Positions 28,167-37,103 of a DNA stretch of 64,000 nucleotides are shown in pieces. Below the pieces are notes generated by a model that worked only from the letters and a program-made list of their open reading frames with translations, did not search any database and was not told the DNA's origin. The DNA comes from Rhizobium sp. Root483D2 (lineage in GTDB: Bacteria; Pseudomonadota; Alphaproteobacteria; Rhizobiales; Rhizobiaceae), in assembly GCF_001426685.1 (NCBI RefSeq), contig NZ_LMFB01000044.1, positions 145,410 through 209,409 on the forward strand, read 5' to 3'. Within the stretch, counting starts at the first letter, position 1. Each line of letters begins with the position of its first letter. Position numbers and translations under genes: made by a program.

Positions 28167-29687
28167 CTACTCGAACCGGAACCCGATCCGCTTGCCGGTC
28201 AGCTTGGCAAGCTGCTGCAGGCGGCCGTCGAGGCGTTCGCCGGCGAATTCGGAATAGGCGGAGGGAACGATGAAATCGAGGTCGAGGTCTGGGGACGCCG
28301 AGGGCCGGATATTCAGGTTGCGGACGATGCCGGGCATGGATGCCGACAGGAGATAGACGACGCGCAGCAGGCCGCCCAGGAGCTTTGCCAGTTCGAGAAG
28401 CCGCGGCGTTGCGATCGCAGCCAGGGGCTCGGTGGCGCCGTCGTCGTTCAGGCCCTCGAAACGGTAATAATTGGCAAGGGCGATATAGGCGCGGCCGGCA
28501 TGGGTGATGCCGGAAAAGGTGCTGTGGGCGATGATGTTGAGCGCCTGCAGGCCGCGATAGTCGGGATGGGCGCGCCAGCTGATATCGGCCAGCAGGCAGG
28601 CTGCCTGGCGGTAGCGCCCCTCTTCGTCGGTTTCGGTAATGCCGAAATGCGGCACCATCCGGCCGCTCCATTCGGCAAGCTCGCGGGCATGTTCGGGCGA
28701 GCGTGCCCGCAGGATGGCGATCTCGCGGGCGGCGACCAGCAGAGGATCCTGAGCGCGCACCGCGTCCGACAGCAGCGAATAGAGATAACCTTCGCGCACG
28801 CCGAGTGCTGAAAACGAAATCATCGACGGCTTCATCTGGGCGATGACTTCCTGCAGGGCGACGGCGCCGAATGGCAGCAGGGCGCGGCGGCTCTTGGAAA
28901 TATGCGCATAGGCCGGCGACTTGATATCCTTCGGCTCGATCACCTCCGGCAAAAACGCCATGGCCTCGTCGTAGGAAATTTCATAGCCCTGCATCATGTG
29001 CAGCGGATAGTTGCGCAGCTCCATATGCAGCTTGGCGATCGAGCGCCAGGTGCCGCCGACGGCGTAGAAGGTACGGCCGCTGGTGTTTTGCAGCACCTGC
29101 GCGCCCTTCAGGTAGCGGCGCACATGGCTGCGCGCCTTGACGACCGATCCCTCGGCATGTTCCGACAGACGGATGCCGCCCAGCGGCAGGGTGATGCCCT
29201 TGCCGACCTTGGGGCCGATGACATCGACCAGTTCGAGCGAACCACCGCCGAGATCGCCGACGACACCGTCGGGATCATGATAGCCGCTGATGATCCCCAG
29301 CGCGGAGAAATAGGCTTCCTCCTCGCCGGTCAGGACGCGGACCTTCTGGCCGAGGATGATTTCGGCCCTGCGGATGAAATCGGGGCCGTTCGATGCGTCG
29401 CGCGCAGCCGCCGTCGCCAGGACGAAGACCGTGGAGGCGCGCGCCTGCGTCGACAAGGCCCGGAACCGGTGCAGCGCCTTCAGCGCCCGTTCGACGCTTT
29501 CGGCGTCCATCCGGCCGGTGGCATCGATGCCCTTGCCGAGGCCGCACATGACTTTTTCGTTGAACAGAACGGCCGGCGACCGGCTCAGTCCCTCATAGAT
29601 CACCAGACGAATCGAGTTCGACCCAATGTCCACGACGGAGACCGGGGCAATTCCAGGCAAACGCCCCTGGGCTTCAGACTCTACCAT
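28167..29687 (-). CDS. ppx: Exopolyphosphatase (Ppx/GppA family)
   Basis: Releases phosphate from polyphosphate and/or pppGpp. The actin-like ASKHA fold starts with VVDIGSNSIRLVIYEG (about 19-34), has the second phosphate loop GDLGGGSLELV (about 143-153), and continues into the HD-like C-terminal domain. 506 aa fits the long alphaproteobacterial form. It starts 11 bases after the ppk stop, so ppk-ppx is an operon that makes and degrades the same polymer. Confidence 0.93.
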   Translation of the reverse strand: MVESEAQGRLPGIAPVSVVDIGSNSIRLVIYEGLSRSPAVLFNEKVMCGLGKGIDATGRMDAESVERALKALHRFRALSTQARASTVFVLATAAARDASNGPDFIRRAEIILGQKVRVLTGEEEAYFSALGIISGYHDPDGVVGDLGGGSLELVDVIGPKVGKGITLPLGGIRLSEHAEGSVVKARSHVRRYLKGAQVLQNTSGRTFYAVGGTWRSIAKLHMELRNYPLHMMQGYEISYDEAMAFLPEVIEPKDIKSPAYAHISKSRRALLPFGAVALQEVIAQMKPSMISFSALGVREGYLYSLLSDAVRAQDPLLVAAREIAILRARSPEHARELAEWSGRMVPHFGITETDEEGRYRQAACLLADISWRAHPDYRGLQALNIIAHSTFSGITHAGRAYIALANYYRFEGLNDDGATEPLAAIATPRLLELAKLLGGLLRVVYLLSASMPGIVRNLNIRPSASPDLDLDFIVPSAYSEFAGERLDGRLQQLAKLTGKRIGFRFE

Positions 29688-29698
29688 GCAATTCCAGT

Positions 29699-31885
29699 TT
29701 ATCTTCTGCGGCCACTATCCCAGCCGGCAATTACCTTCGGCGTGCTGGATTTCAAAGCCTCTCCCCGCCCGGACAGGCTGGGATTGGTCATGAAATAGAC
29801 CTGTGCATTGAACGGTTCGGAATCCTTGGCGACTTCCATGCGCCGCGATGTTCCGTCCGGAAGAATCTCGTAGCTCTGCTGGTTATCGATGAGATTACCC
29901 AGCATGATCTGCGACAGGACCTGTTCATGCACAGTCCGGTTGATGAGAGGCACAAGGGTCTCCACCCGCCGGTCCAGATTTCGCGGCATCATGTCCGCCG
30001 AACCGATATAGACGAGCGCGTGCTCGGATGGAAGCCCATGGCCATTGCCGAAACAGAAGATGCGCGAATGCTCGAGGAAGCGGCCAACGATCGACTTGAC
30101 GCGGATCTTGTCGGATAGTCCGGGAACCTGCGGCCGCAGGCAGCAGATGCCGCGCACCACCAGATCGATCTCGACGCCGGCGCGGCTGGCGCGGTAGAGC
30201 GCATCGATGATCTCCGGATCGACCAGCGAATTCATCTTCATCCAGATAGAGGCCGGACGGCCAGCCTCCGCATGGACGATTTCCTCGCCGATATGCTGCA
30301 GGATGCGCGGGCGCAACGTGTGCGGAGAGATCGCCAGCTTCATGCCGGCTTCCGGCTCGCCATAGCCGGTGATGAAATTGAAGATATTAGCCATGTCATG
30401 GGCAATCTTCGGATTGCAGGTGAAGAAGGACAGGTCGGTGTAGATCTTCGCCGTCACCGGGTGATAGTTGCCGGTGCCCAGATGACAGTAGGTGCGAAGC
30501 TTGCCCTCTTCGCGGCGCACCACCATCGACATCTTGGCATGCGTCTTCAGTTCGATGAAGCCGAACACGACCTGCACGCCGGCGCGCTCGAGATCGCGCG
30601 CCCAGCGGATATTGGCTTCCTCGTCAAACCGGGCCTTCAGCTCGACCAGCGCCGTCACCGATTTACCGGCCTCGGCCGCATCGATCAGGGCGCGCACGAT
30701 TGGGCTGTCGTTGGAGGTGCGGTACAGCGTCTGCTTTATCGCCAGAACGTCCGGATCGCGCGCAGCCTGCAGCAGAAACTGGACCACCACGTCGAAGCTC
30801 TCATAGGGGTGGTGGACGACCATGTCCTTTTCGCGGATGGCGGCGAGGCAGTCTCCGGCATGTTCGCGGACACGTTCGGGAAATCGCGCATTGTACGGCT
30901 CGAAGCGCAAATCCTCGCGCGGCGCCTTTGTGATTTCGGAGAGAGTATTGAGGGCGAGAAGCCCCGGCAGGACGGCGACGCGGTTTTCCGGAACGCCGAG
31001 TTCGCCAACGACGAACTGGCGCAGTTCCAGAGGCATTTCCGAATCGATCTCGATGCGGATCACCGATCCGCGCCGGCGGCGCTTGAGCGCGGTCTCATAG
31101 AACCGGACCAGATCTTCCGCCTCTTCCTCGACCTCGATATCGCTGTCGCGGATGATGCGGAACGTGCCGGACCCCTTGACCTCATAGCCCGGAAACAGCC
31201 GTTCGATGAACAGGCTGACGGCATCCTCCAGCGTGATATAGCGGATCACCGATTTTGCATCGGGCAGACGGATGAACCGGTCGAGTGCCACGGGTAGGCG
31301 CAAAAGCGCCGTCATCGGCTCGCGGCCGCGCGTGCTGACAAGCTGCAGGCCCATGGTAAAGCCAAGGTTCGGAATGAACGGGAACGGATGGGCGGGATCG
31401 ATCGACAGCGGCGTCAGGACCGGGAAGATCGCCTGATCGAATTCGGTTGCAAGCCATCCACGATCCTGCGCGGACAGCGAGATCGGCCGCACGATCAGGA
31501 TGTCTTCCTTGGCGAGATATTGCTGCAGCACGGCGAGCGACGCCTGCTGCTCCATCTGCAGATTGTCGATCTCCTTCAGGATATCCTGCAGCTGCTCGAC
31601 CGGCGTCTTGCCATCCGGGCTGCGCACGACGACGCCCTGGCGAACCTGGCCCTCGAGACCGGCGACGCGCACCATGAAGAACTCGTCGAGATTGGCCGCC
31701 GAAATTGACAGGAAGCGCACCCGCTCCAAAAGCGGATGGGCGGTGTTGAGGGTTTCCTCAAGGACGCGGCGGTTGAACTGAAGCCAGGAAAATTCGCGGT
31801 TGATGAAGCGCTCCGGGCTGTTCATCAGGTCGATGTCTTCGGCCACCGGCGCGTTTGCAGTCGTTGCAGATGTCAAACTGTCCAT
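29699..31885 (-). CDS. ppk: Polyphosphate kinase 1
   Basis: Reversible transfer of ATP gamma-phosphate to polyphosphate; 728 aa, full length. PPK N-domain, middle domain and two C-terminal phospholipase-D-like domains are all recognisable: [18 protein letters not shown] at the start (about 27-44), the autophosphorylated histidine in [20 protein letters not shown], and the final [14 protein letters not shown]. Upstream of the ATG are two 18-bp direct repeats and a possible Pho box. Followed by ppx after 11 bases and preceded by hdaA after 114 bases. Confidence 0.96.
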   Translation of the reverse strand: MDSLTSATTANAPVAEDIDLMNSPERFINREFSWLQFNRRVLEETLNTAHPLLERVRFLSISAANLDEFFMVRVAGLEGQVRQGVVVRSPDGKTPVEQLQDILKEIDNLQMEQQASLAVLQQYLAKEDILIVRPISLSAQDRGWLATEFDQAIFPVLTPLSIDPAHPFPFIPNLGFTMGLQLVSTRGREPMTALLRLPVALDRFIRLPDAKSVIRYITLEDAVSLFIERLFPGYEVKGSGTFRIIRDSDIEVEEEAEDLVRFYETALKRRRRGSVIRIEIDSEMPLELRQFVVGELGVPENRVAVLPGLLALNTLSEITKAPREDLRFEPYNARFPERVREHAGDCLAAIREKDMVVHHPYESFDVVVQFLLQAARDPDVLAIKQTLYRTSNDSPIVRALIDAAEAGKSVTALVELKARFDEEANIRWARDLERAGVQVVFGFIELKTHAKMSMVVRREEGKLRTYCHLGTGNYHPVTAKIYTDLSFFTCNPKIAHDMANIFNFITGYGEPEAGMKLAISPHTLRPRILQHIGEEIVHAEAGRPASIWMKMNSLVDPEIIDALYRASRAGVEIDLVVRGICCLRPQVPGLSDKIRVKSIVGRFLEHSRIFCFGNGHGLPSEHALVYIGSADMMPRNLDRRVETLVPLINRTVHEQVLSQIMLGNLIDNQQSYEILPDGTSRRMEVAKDSEPFNAQVYFMTNPSLSGRGEALKSSTPKVIAGWDSGRRR

Positions 31886-31917
31886 ATCCCCGATTCCGCC
31901 TTGGCCCGCTTTTCTTG

Positions 31918-31953
31918 CTTTGGTCTGCGTTTTTGCTTTGATCTGCGTTTTTG
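31918..31953. repeat. Two-copy 18-bp tandem repeat in the ppk leader
   Basis: CTTTGGTCTGCGTTTTTG (31918-31935) is followed directly by CTTTGATCTGCGTTTTTG (31936-31953), differing at one base. It lies 33-68 bases upstream of the ppk start codon, in what would be the 5' leader. Confidence 0.8.
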
Positions 31954-31981
31954 CTTTTCTCGAAGCAGCTAGCTCAGTTTG

Positions 31982-31999
31982 ACGACCTAACTATGACAG
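31982..31999 (-). promoter_or_regulatory. Possible PhoB box upstream of ppk
   Basis: On the minus strand a perfect CTGTCAT (31999-31993) is followed after the canonical 11-base period by AGGTCGT (31988-31982), a 4-of-7 match to the second half-site. Pho boxes are pairs of CTGTCAT repeats with this spacing, and ppk is a plausible Pho-regulon gene. It abuts the hdaA stop codon and the second half-site is weak. Confidence 0.35.
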
Positions 32000-32686
32000 T
32001 CAATCGATTTCGCGTGTCTTTCCAAGGGTGTCGAGCACTTCCAGCGCGAGCGCCCGGTTGATGCGCGTGCCGCGCGCCAATGCCAGATGATCGAGCCGCT
32101 CGACGATCGTCTGGGCGGCTTCGAGCGAGCGCTCCATGCGGGCGACGATATAGCCGATCAGCCTGTCATCGACGGCCAGCTGGCGGTCGGCCAGAAGCTT
32201 GACCAGAACCTGCGCCAGGAGCTCGTCATCGGGTTCGCCGATCTCCACCACCGTTGCCGCCTTCAGGCGCGAGCGCAGATCCGGCAGTTCGACCGGCCAG
32301 GACATCGGCCAGAGCCGGCTGGTGATCAACAGGCTGGTGCCGTTTTCGCGCACGCTGTTGATGACATGAAACAGCGCCCGGTCGTCAAAGCCCTGACGAT
32401 CGGCATCCTCGAACAGGACGGCATTTGCCGCCGCGATCTCGGCGGCATTGCTATCAACGGTCGGATGAATGGCGACGGCCGCGCTGTTTTCCCGCCAGAT
32501 CGCTGCCAGATGCGACTTTCCGGATCCGACGGGACCGGCCAGGATCACCACCGGCGACGGCCAGCGCGGCCAGCTGTCGATGATGGTGACAGCCGCCTTC
32601 AGCCGTTCGGACACAAGAAGGTCGTCACGGCCGGTCTGGGGCTCGTGCTTGAAAACGAGCGGCAACTGTTCGAACTTGCGGACCAT
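32000..32686 (-). CDS. hdaA: DnaA regulatory inactivator HdaA
   Basis: DnaA-homologous AAA+ protein that, bound to the DNA polymerase sliding clamp, promotes DnaA-ATP hydrolysis after initiation. The N-terminal QLPLVF (7-12) is the clamp-binding motif and GPVGSGKSH (51-59) the Walker A. At 228 aa it has the AAA+ core and lid but no DNA-binding domain IV, as expected. It follows perM by 6 bases, the known perM-hda pairing, and precedes ppk. Confidence 0.92.
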   Translation of the reverse strand: MVRKFEQLPLVFKHEPQTGRDDLLVSERLKAAVTIIDSWPRWPSPVVILAGPVGSGKSHLAAIWRENSAAVAIHPTVDSNAAEIAAANAVLFEDADRQGFDDRALFHVINSVRENGTSLLITSRLWPMSWPVELPDLRSRLKAATVVEIGEPDDELLAQVLVKLLADRQLAVDDRLIGYIVARMERSLEAAQTIVERLDHLALARGTRINRALALEVLDTLGKTREID

Positions 32687-32692
32687 ACGCGG

Positions 32693-33844
32693 TTACTCTG
32701 GAAGCTTGAACTCGGGGCTTTGATGCTGCGTCCGATGATGTTCCGGCTCGATCGTCAGGATGTGGCGGTGGCCGTGATAGAGCGCGCTATCGAGATAGCG
32801 GCCGATACCGAAGCGGACGAGAACGCCGATGGCGGCAGCACAGGGCACCGCCACCAGAAGCCCGACAAACCCGAACAGCGCGCCAAAGGCGAGCAGCGCA
32901 AACATCAGCCAGACCGGGTGCAGGCCGACGCTCTTGCCGACCAGCCGCGGCTGCAGAATGTTGCCCTCGATAAACTGGCCGGCAAAGAAGATTGCCGCGA
33001 CGATGATGATATTGAGGTAATCCGGCCAGAACTGCACCAGCGCCACGCCAACGGCCAGCACCAGGCCGACCATCGAGCCGACATAGGGGATGAAGCTGAT
33101 CATGCCGGCAAACAGGCCGATCAGCAGGCCGAAATTCAGGCCGGCAAAGGTCAGCGAAATCCCGTAGAACAGGCCGAGAATGATGCAGAGCGAGCCCTGC
33201 CCGCGCACGAAACCGGCAATGGTGGCGTTCATGTCGCGCGCAATCTGGCGCACGGTGGCAACGTGATCGCGCGGGATCCAGCTATCGACCCGTTCCACCA
33301 TGCGATCCCAATCAAGCAGCAGATAGAAGGCGACCACGGGCGTGATCACGAAGAGCGAGATGATATCGAGCAGCGCCAGGCCGGAATTCCACAATTGCTG
33401 AAACAGCGTGCCGAGGAAGCCGGCACCCTGTTCGAGCAGCTTGGCGGAATTCTGCTTGATCGTGTCCATCTGGCCGGACACCCAGTCGGGCAGCCAGGCG
33501 GCATCGGGGCTGGTCAGGAATTCCTGCAGCTTCGAGACGTACCCAGGCATCTTCTGGATGAAGTCGGATGCCTGGGTAAAGATGATCGGGATGATCACCA
33601 CCAGCGATAGCGCAAAGACGACGACAAAACCGATCAGGATCACCACCGTCGCCATCAGCCGGCTCAATCCGATGCGCTCCAGCCTGTCGGCGACGGGATC
33701 GAGGAAATAGGCAAGCGCCATGCCCGCGATGAACGGCAGGAGAATGGTGGAGAACACCATCAGGAAGGCGATAAACCCGGCGAGGAAAAGCAGCCAGAAG
33801 ATGATCTGGCGCTGCAGCCCGCTGCCGCTCAATTTGTTGACCAT
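32693..33844 (-). CDS. AI-2E/PerM family permease
   Basis: 383 aa integral membrane protein with about eight hydrophobic segments and the family pattern (PFIAGMALAYFLDPVADRLER near 36-56; the GLLVGLFAG- and SMVGL-type segments in the second half). Family members include the AI-2 exporter TqsA and Na+/H+ antiporters; substrate here is unknown. The ATG at 33844 is chosen because the 28 residues before it lack conservation. It ends 6 bases before hdaA, so the two are co-transcribed; divergent from purM. Confidence 0.87.
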   Translation of the reverse strand: MVNKLSGSGLQRQIIFWLLFLAGFIAFLMVFSTILLPFIAGMALAYFLDPVADRLERIGLSRLMATVVILIGFVVVFALSLVVIIPIIFTQASDFIQKMPGYVSKLQEFLTSPDAAWLPDWVSGQMDTIKQNSAKLLEQGAGFLGTLFQQLWNSGLALLDIISLFVITPVVAFYLLLDWDRMVERVDSWIPRDHVATVRQIARDMNATIAGFVRGQGSLCIILGLFYGISLTFAGLNFGLLIGLFAGMISFIPYVGSMVGLVLAVGVALVQFWPDYLNIIIVAAIFFAGQFIEGNILQPRLVGKSVGLHPVWLMFALLAFGALFGFVGLLVAVPCAAAIGVLVRFGIGRYLDSALYHGHRHILTIEPEHHRTQHQSPEFKLPE

Positions 33845-34063
33845 GCCGCTGTTCCGATTGCTTGCCGCAGACGCTGCCGGGCGCTGCTTCCAGTGCTGGA
33901 GATAGGATGGGGCACCGACCATGGTCAAGCCTGTGGCGCAAAAGGGCCGGCAATCACGGGCAAAACATCAAAAAAGCGGGAGTAATCCGGGCAATATGCT
34001 TGCACTTGCGCCACCACCATGCCAATCGCAATCCAAATATGACGAGCCGGCGGAGATCAAGCC

Positions 34064-35134
34064 ATGAGCGAGCCAGGAAAGAACGGTCTGACCTACAGCG
34101 ATGCAGGTGTGGATATCGACGCCGGAAATCTTTTGGTGGAAAAGATCAAGCCGCATGTGCGCTCGACGCGCCGTCCGGGCGCCGATGGCGAGATCGGCGG
34201 CTTCGGCGGCCTGTTCGACCTGAAGGCGGCCGGTTTCAAGGATCCGGTCCTGGTTGCCGCCAATGACGGCGTCGGCACCAAGCTGAAGATCGCCATCGAC
34301 GCCAACAAGCACGACACGGTCGGCATCGACCTCGTCGCCATGTGCGTCAACGACCTCGTCGTGCAGGGCGCCGAGCCGCTGTTCTTCCTCGACTACTTCG
34401 CCACCGGCAAGCTCGACCCCGACCAGGGTGCGGCCATCGTCGGCGGCATTGCGGCGGGTTGCCGCGAGGCAGGCTGTGCGCTGATCGGCGGCGAGACCGC
34501 CGAAATGCCCGGCATGTATGCTGGCGGCGACTACGATCTCGCAGGCTTTGCCGTGGGCGCTGCAGAGCGCGGCCAGCTGCTGCCGGCCGGCGATATCGCC
34601 GAAGGCGACGTCATTCTGGGCCTCGCCTCCTCCGGCGTCCACTCCAACGGCTATTCGCTGGTGCGCAAGATCGTTTCGCTCTCGGGCCTTGCCTGGGACG
34701 CGCCTGCCCCGTTCGGCGAAGGCACGCTGGCGGACGTTCTCATGACGCCGACACGCATCTATGTGAAGCCGCTGTTGAAGGCGATCCGCGAGACCGGCAA
34801 GCTGAAGGCGCTCGCCCATATTACCGGCGGCGGTTTTCCGGAAAACATCCCGCGCGTGCTGCCCAAGCATCTCGCCGCCGAAATCGACCTTGGCGCCATC
34901 CAGGCACCGGCCGTGTTCTCCTGGCTTGCCAAGACCGGTGGCGTTGCCGCCAACGAAATGCTGCGCACCTTCAACTGCGGCGTCGGCATGATCGTCGTCG
35001 TGGCCGCCGAAGATGCCGATCAGGTGACCTCGGTGCTGAAGGCCGAAGGCGAGACCGTGTTTGCCCTTGGCCGCATGGTCGCCCGCGACGAAGGCGCTGC
35101 CGGCACGATCTACAAGGGCACGCTCACTCTATGA
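34064..35134 (+). CDS. purM: Phosphoribosylformylglycinamidine cyclo-ligase (AIR synthetase)
   Basis: Fifth step of purine synthesis: ATP-dependent ring closure of FGAM to AIR. 356 aa, complete. The N-terminal segment [21 protein letters not shown], the [10 protein letters not shown] nucleotide region (about 67-76) and [11 protein letters not shown] (about 144-154) are characteristic. Its stop overlaps the purN start by ATGA, giving the standard purMN operon. Divergent from perM with a 219-bp shared promoter region. Confidence 0.97.
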   Translation: MSEPGKNGLTYSDAGVDIDAGNLLVEKIKPHVRSTRRPGADGEIGGFGGLFDLKAAGFKDPVLVAANDGVGTKLKIAIDANKHDTVGIDLVAMCVNDLVVQGAEPLFFLDYFATGKLDPDQGAAIVGGIAAGCREAGCALIGGETAEMPGMYAGGDYDLAGFAVGAAERGQLLPAGDIAEGDVILGLASSGVHSNGYSLVRKIVSLSGLAWDAPAPFGEGTLADVLMTPTRIYVKPLLKAIRETGKLKALAHITGGGFPENIPRVLPKHLAAEIDLGAIQAPAVFSWLAKTGGVAANEMLRTFNCGVGMIVVVAAEDADQVTSVLKAEGETVFALGRMVARDEGAAGTIYKGTLTL

Positions 35135-35772
35135 ACGGGACGTCGAAAGCGGCCCGCAAGCGGGTCGTGGTGTTCATTTCCGGCGGCGGCTCCAATATGC
35201 TGGCGCTGGTCCGGGCAACGGCTGCGGAAGACTACCCCGCCGACATCGTCGCCGTCATCGCCGACAAGGCGGATGCGGGAGGCCTGGCGAAAGCGGCAGC
35301 GCTCGGGATCGCCACCTTCTCGTTCGTCCGCAAGGATTTCGACAGCAAGGACGCCCACGAAGCCGCCATCCTGTCGGCGCTTGAGATCCTGTCGCCCGAT
35401 ATCATCTGCCTGGCCGGTTACATGCGCCTGCTGACTGCCACCTTCATCAACGCCTATGAAGGCCGGATCATCAATATCCACCCCTCCCTCCTGCCGCTCT
35501 TCCCCGGCCTGCACACCCATCAGCGCGCCATCGACGCCGGCATGACCGAGGCCGGCTGCACCGTGCATTTCGTCACCGAAGGCATGGACGAAGGCCCGGT
35601 CATCCTGCAGGCAAAAGTCCCGGTCCTGCCGGGCGACACGGCGGATACGCTGGCCGCACGCGTGCTGGTCGAAGAGCACAGATCCTATCCGCAGGCGCTG
35701 CGCCTGATGGCCGAGGGCAAGGTGCGGATGGATGGCGGCAAGGTGGTTCGGGCGGCGAAGGCGGCTTTGTGA
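35131..35772 (+). CDS. purN: Phosphoribosylglycinamide formyltransferase
   Basis: Third step of purine synthesis: 10-formyl-THF-dependent formylation of GAR. 213 aa. The P-loop-like SGGGSNML (about 18-25), the catalytic [12 protein letters not shown] block (N106 and H108 region) and the EGMDEGPVI aspartate loop (about D154) are intact. The open frame extends far upstream inside purM, but the ATGA overlap with the purM stop fixes the start. Confidence 0.96.
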   Translation: MNGTSKAARKRVVVFISGGGSNMLALVRATAAEDYPADIVAVIADKADAGGLAKAAALGIATFSFVRKDFDSKDAHEAAILSALEILSPDIICLAGYMRLLTATFINAYEGRIINIHPSLLPLFPGLHTHQRAIDAGMTEAGCTVHFVTEGMDEGPVILQAKVPVLPGDTADTLAARVLVEEHRSYPQALRLMAEGKVRMDGGKVVRAAKAAL

Positions 35773-35799
35773 ACGATCCCTCGTGATCCGCTCATCACC

Positions 35800-35850
35800 T
35801 TGACCCTTTTGACGATCATTCTTATCTTGTTGAAACCCAACCGGGTCAAC
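35800..35850 (+). promoter_or_regulatory. Promoter and dyad of the Phd-VapC operon
   Basis: TTGACC (35800-35805) and TATCTT (35823-35828) are spaced by exactly 17 bases. Immediately after the -10, 35829-35850 is an imperfect dyad: GTTGA and ACCC on the left mirror GGGT and CAAC on the right. This is where the antitoxin would be expected to repress. Confidence 0.55.
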
Positions 35851-35863
35851 GATGAGAAGCCCC

Positions 35864-36103
35864 ATGACCATCGAAGTCAAAATTGCAGATGCCGAGACGC
35901 ATTTTACCGAGTTGCTTTCCAAGGTGGAGGCCGGAGAAGACGTGGTGATTTCGCGTGGAGACGAGCCGGTTGCCCGCCTCATCCGGATCGACGTGCGGGA
36001 AGAGCGGATCGCAACCATCGAAGCGTTGAAAGCGGCGCGGGCGCGCAACAAACCCGTGACCAGCGAAGAAATCCGCCAATGGCGTGAAGAAGGCCGCCAC
36101 TGA
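35864..36103 (+). CDS. Phd/YefM family antitoxin
   Basis: 79 aa from the ATG at 35864 (MTIEVKIADAETHFTELLSKV), the typical start of Phd/YefM antitoxins; a GTG/ATG extension to 35852 adds only MRSP. The N-terminal half is the DNA-binding dimer fold (AGEDVVISRGDEPVARLIRID) and the C-terminal half (about 48-79) would wrap the toxin. It precedes a PIN-domain toxin by two bases, so the two form a hybrid Phd-VapC module. Confidence 0.92.
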   Translation: MTIEVKIADAETHFTELLSKVEAGEDVVISRGDEPVARLIRIDVREERIATIEALKAARARNKPVTSEEIRQWREEGRH

Positions 36104-36105
36104 CG

Positions 36106-36507
36106 ATGAGCTTCGTTGTCGATGCCTCCATCGTTGCGGCTTGGCTTCTTCCGGATGAAAGCAACGAACTGGCCGAGCGGGCACGCTTGGCGATGACAAG
36201 CGAAGATGCGCTCGCTCCCGACCTGCTCCTGCACGAAATTCGTAATATTCTAGTCATTGCTGAAAGACGCAACCGCATTACCGCCGACGGGTCCGTCAGT
36301 ATCCTGGTGGCACTACGAAAAGTTCCACTCATCATTACCAGTATGAATGAGGATTCCGGTATCCTAAAACTGGCCAGGGAGCACCGGCTTTCAGGCTATG
36401 ATGCAACCTATCTTGCCTTGGCCATCGCTCAAAACGCCCCGCTCGTCACCCTTGACCGCAAGCTTGATGCAGCAGCGCGTGTATCAGGATTGACGGCGTT
36501 TGATTAG
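36106..36507 (+). CDS. vapC: VapC-like PIN-domain ribonuclease toxin
   Basis: 133 aa. The four acidic metal-binding residues of PIN nucleases are present: D6 (VVDASI), E44 (LHEIRN), D99 (GYDATYLALA) and D117 (LDRKL). VapC toxins cleave specific tRNAs or rRNA and are held in check by the co-expressed antitoxin. Normal length, so probably functional. The stop codon overlaps, on opposite strands, the stop of the convergent NUDIX gene (TTAG at 36504-36507). Confidence 0.92.
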   Translation: MSFVVDASIVAAWLLPDESNELAERARLAMTSEDALAPDLLLHEIRNILVIAERRNRITADGSVSILVALRKVPLIITSMNEDSGILKLAREHRLSGYDATYLALAIAQNAPLVTLDRKLDAAARVSGLTAFD

Positions 36508-37097
36508 CCCAGCTCCGCCCTGTTCAGCATCGCCCATTGCAACAGCATGATCGTCTTGCCGTCGCAGATCTCGCCGGTGCCGATCATTGTCATGGCCTCA
36601 TCGAGCGGGATTTCCAGCACTTCGATATCCTCGTCCTCGTGCGCTGCCCCGCCGCCGTCCTCGGCGCGCACGGTCACGTCGATGACGGCGGCGAAGAAAT
36701 GGACGGTTTCGGTGACGGCGCCGGGTGACATGAAGGCGTGGAAGAGCGGTTTTACGTCCGTCACCAGATATCCGGTCTCTTCCATCACCTCGCGTTTGAT
36801 CGCTTCGGCCGGCTGGTCGCCGTCAAGCAGGCCGGCCGGTGTTTCCAGAAGCCAGCCGGAATGGCCGTTAAGGTAGGCGGGGATGCGCAACTGCCGCACC
36901 AGGACGACGCTGTCACGCCGGGGATCGTAGAGCAGGATGGTGGCGCCGTTGCCGCGGTCATAGACCTCCCGCTTCAGCGTCGTGGTGGTGCCGTTCGATC
37001 CGGTATAATTGAAGGTGACATTGCGCAGATGGTACCAGTTCTTCGACAGGGTCTCATCCTTGAGGATCTCGACCCCGGCATTTTCAAATTTCGTCAT
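36504..37097 (-). CDS. NUDIX hydrolase (ADP-ribose/GDP-mannose pyrophosphatase type)
   Basis: 197 aa. The Nudix box is present as GLLDGDQPAEAIKREVMEE then TGY (about 95-117): REVMEETG is perfect while the upstream acidic position is Asp rather than Glu. The N-terminal KNWYHLRNVTFNYTGSNG region resembles NudK/NudF-type nucleotide-sugar pyrophosphatases. Substrate not certain. Its start is 6 bases after the stop of the molybdopterin oxidoreductase gene, so the two are probably co-transcribed. Confidence 0.88.
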   Translation of the reverse strand: MTKFENAGVEILKDETLSKNWYHLRNVTFNYTGSNGTTTTLKREVYDRGNGATILLYDPRRDSVVLVRQLRIPAYLNGHSGWLLETPAGLLDGDQPAEAIKREVMEETGYLVTDVKPLFHAFMSPGAVTETVHFFAAVIDVTVRAEDGGGAAHEDEDIEVLEIPLDEAMTMIGTGEICDGKTIMLLQWAMLNRAELG

Positions 37098-37103
37098 CGC
37101 CTG

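Noticed and set aside
30272-31297. A 341-codon plus-strand frame inside ppk
   Set aside because: Antisense shadow of the ppk gene; composition and lack of any domain argue against it.
34342-35130. Long upstream extension of purN inside purM
   Set aside because: The extension is an out-of-frame reading of purM; the ATGA overlap and conserved PurN start at 35131 fix the gene.
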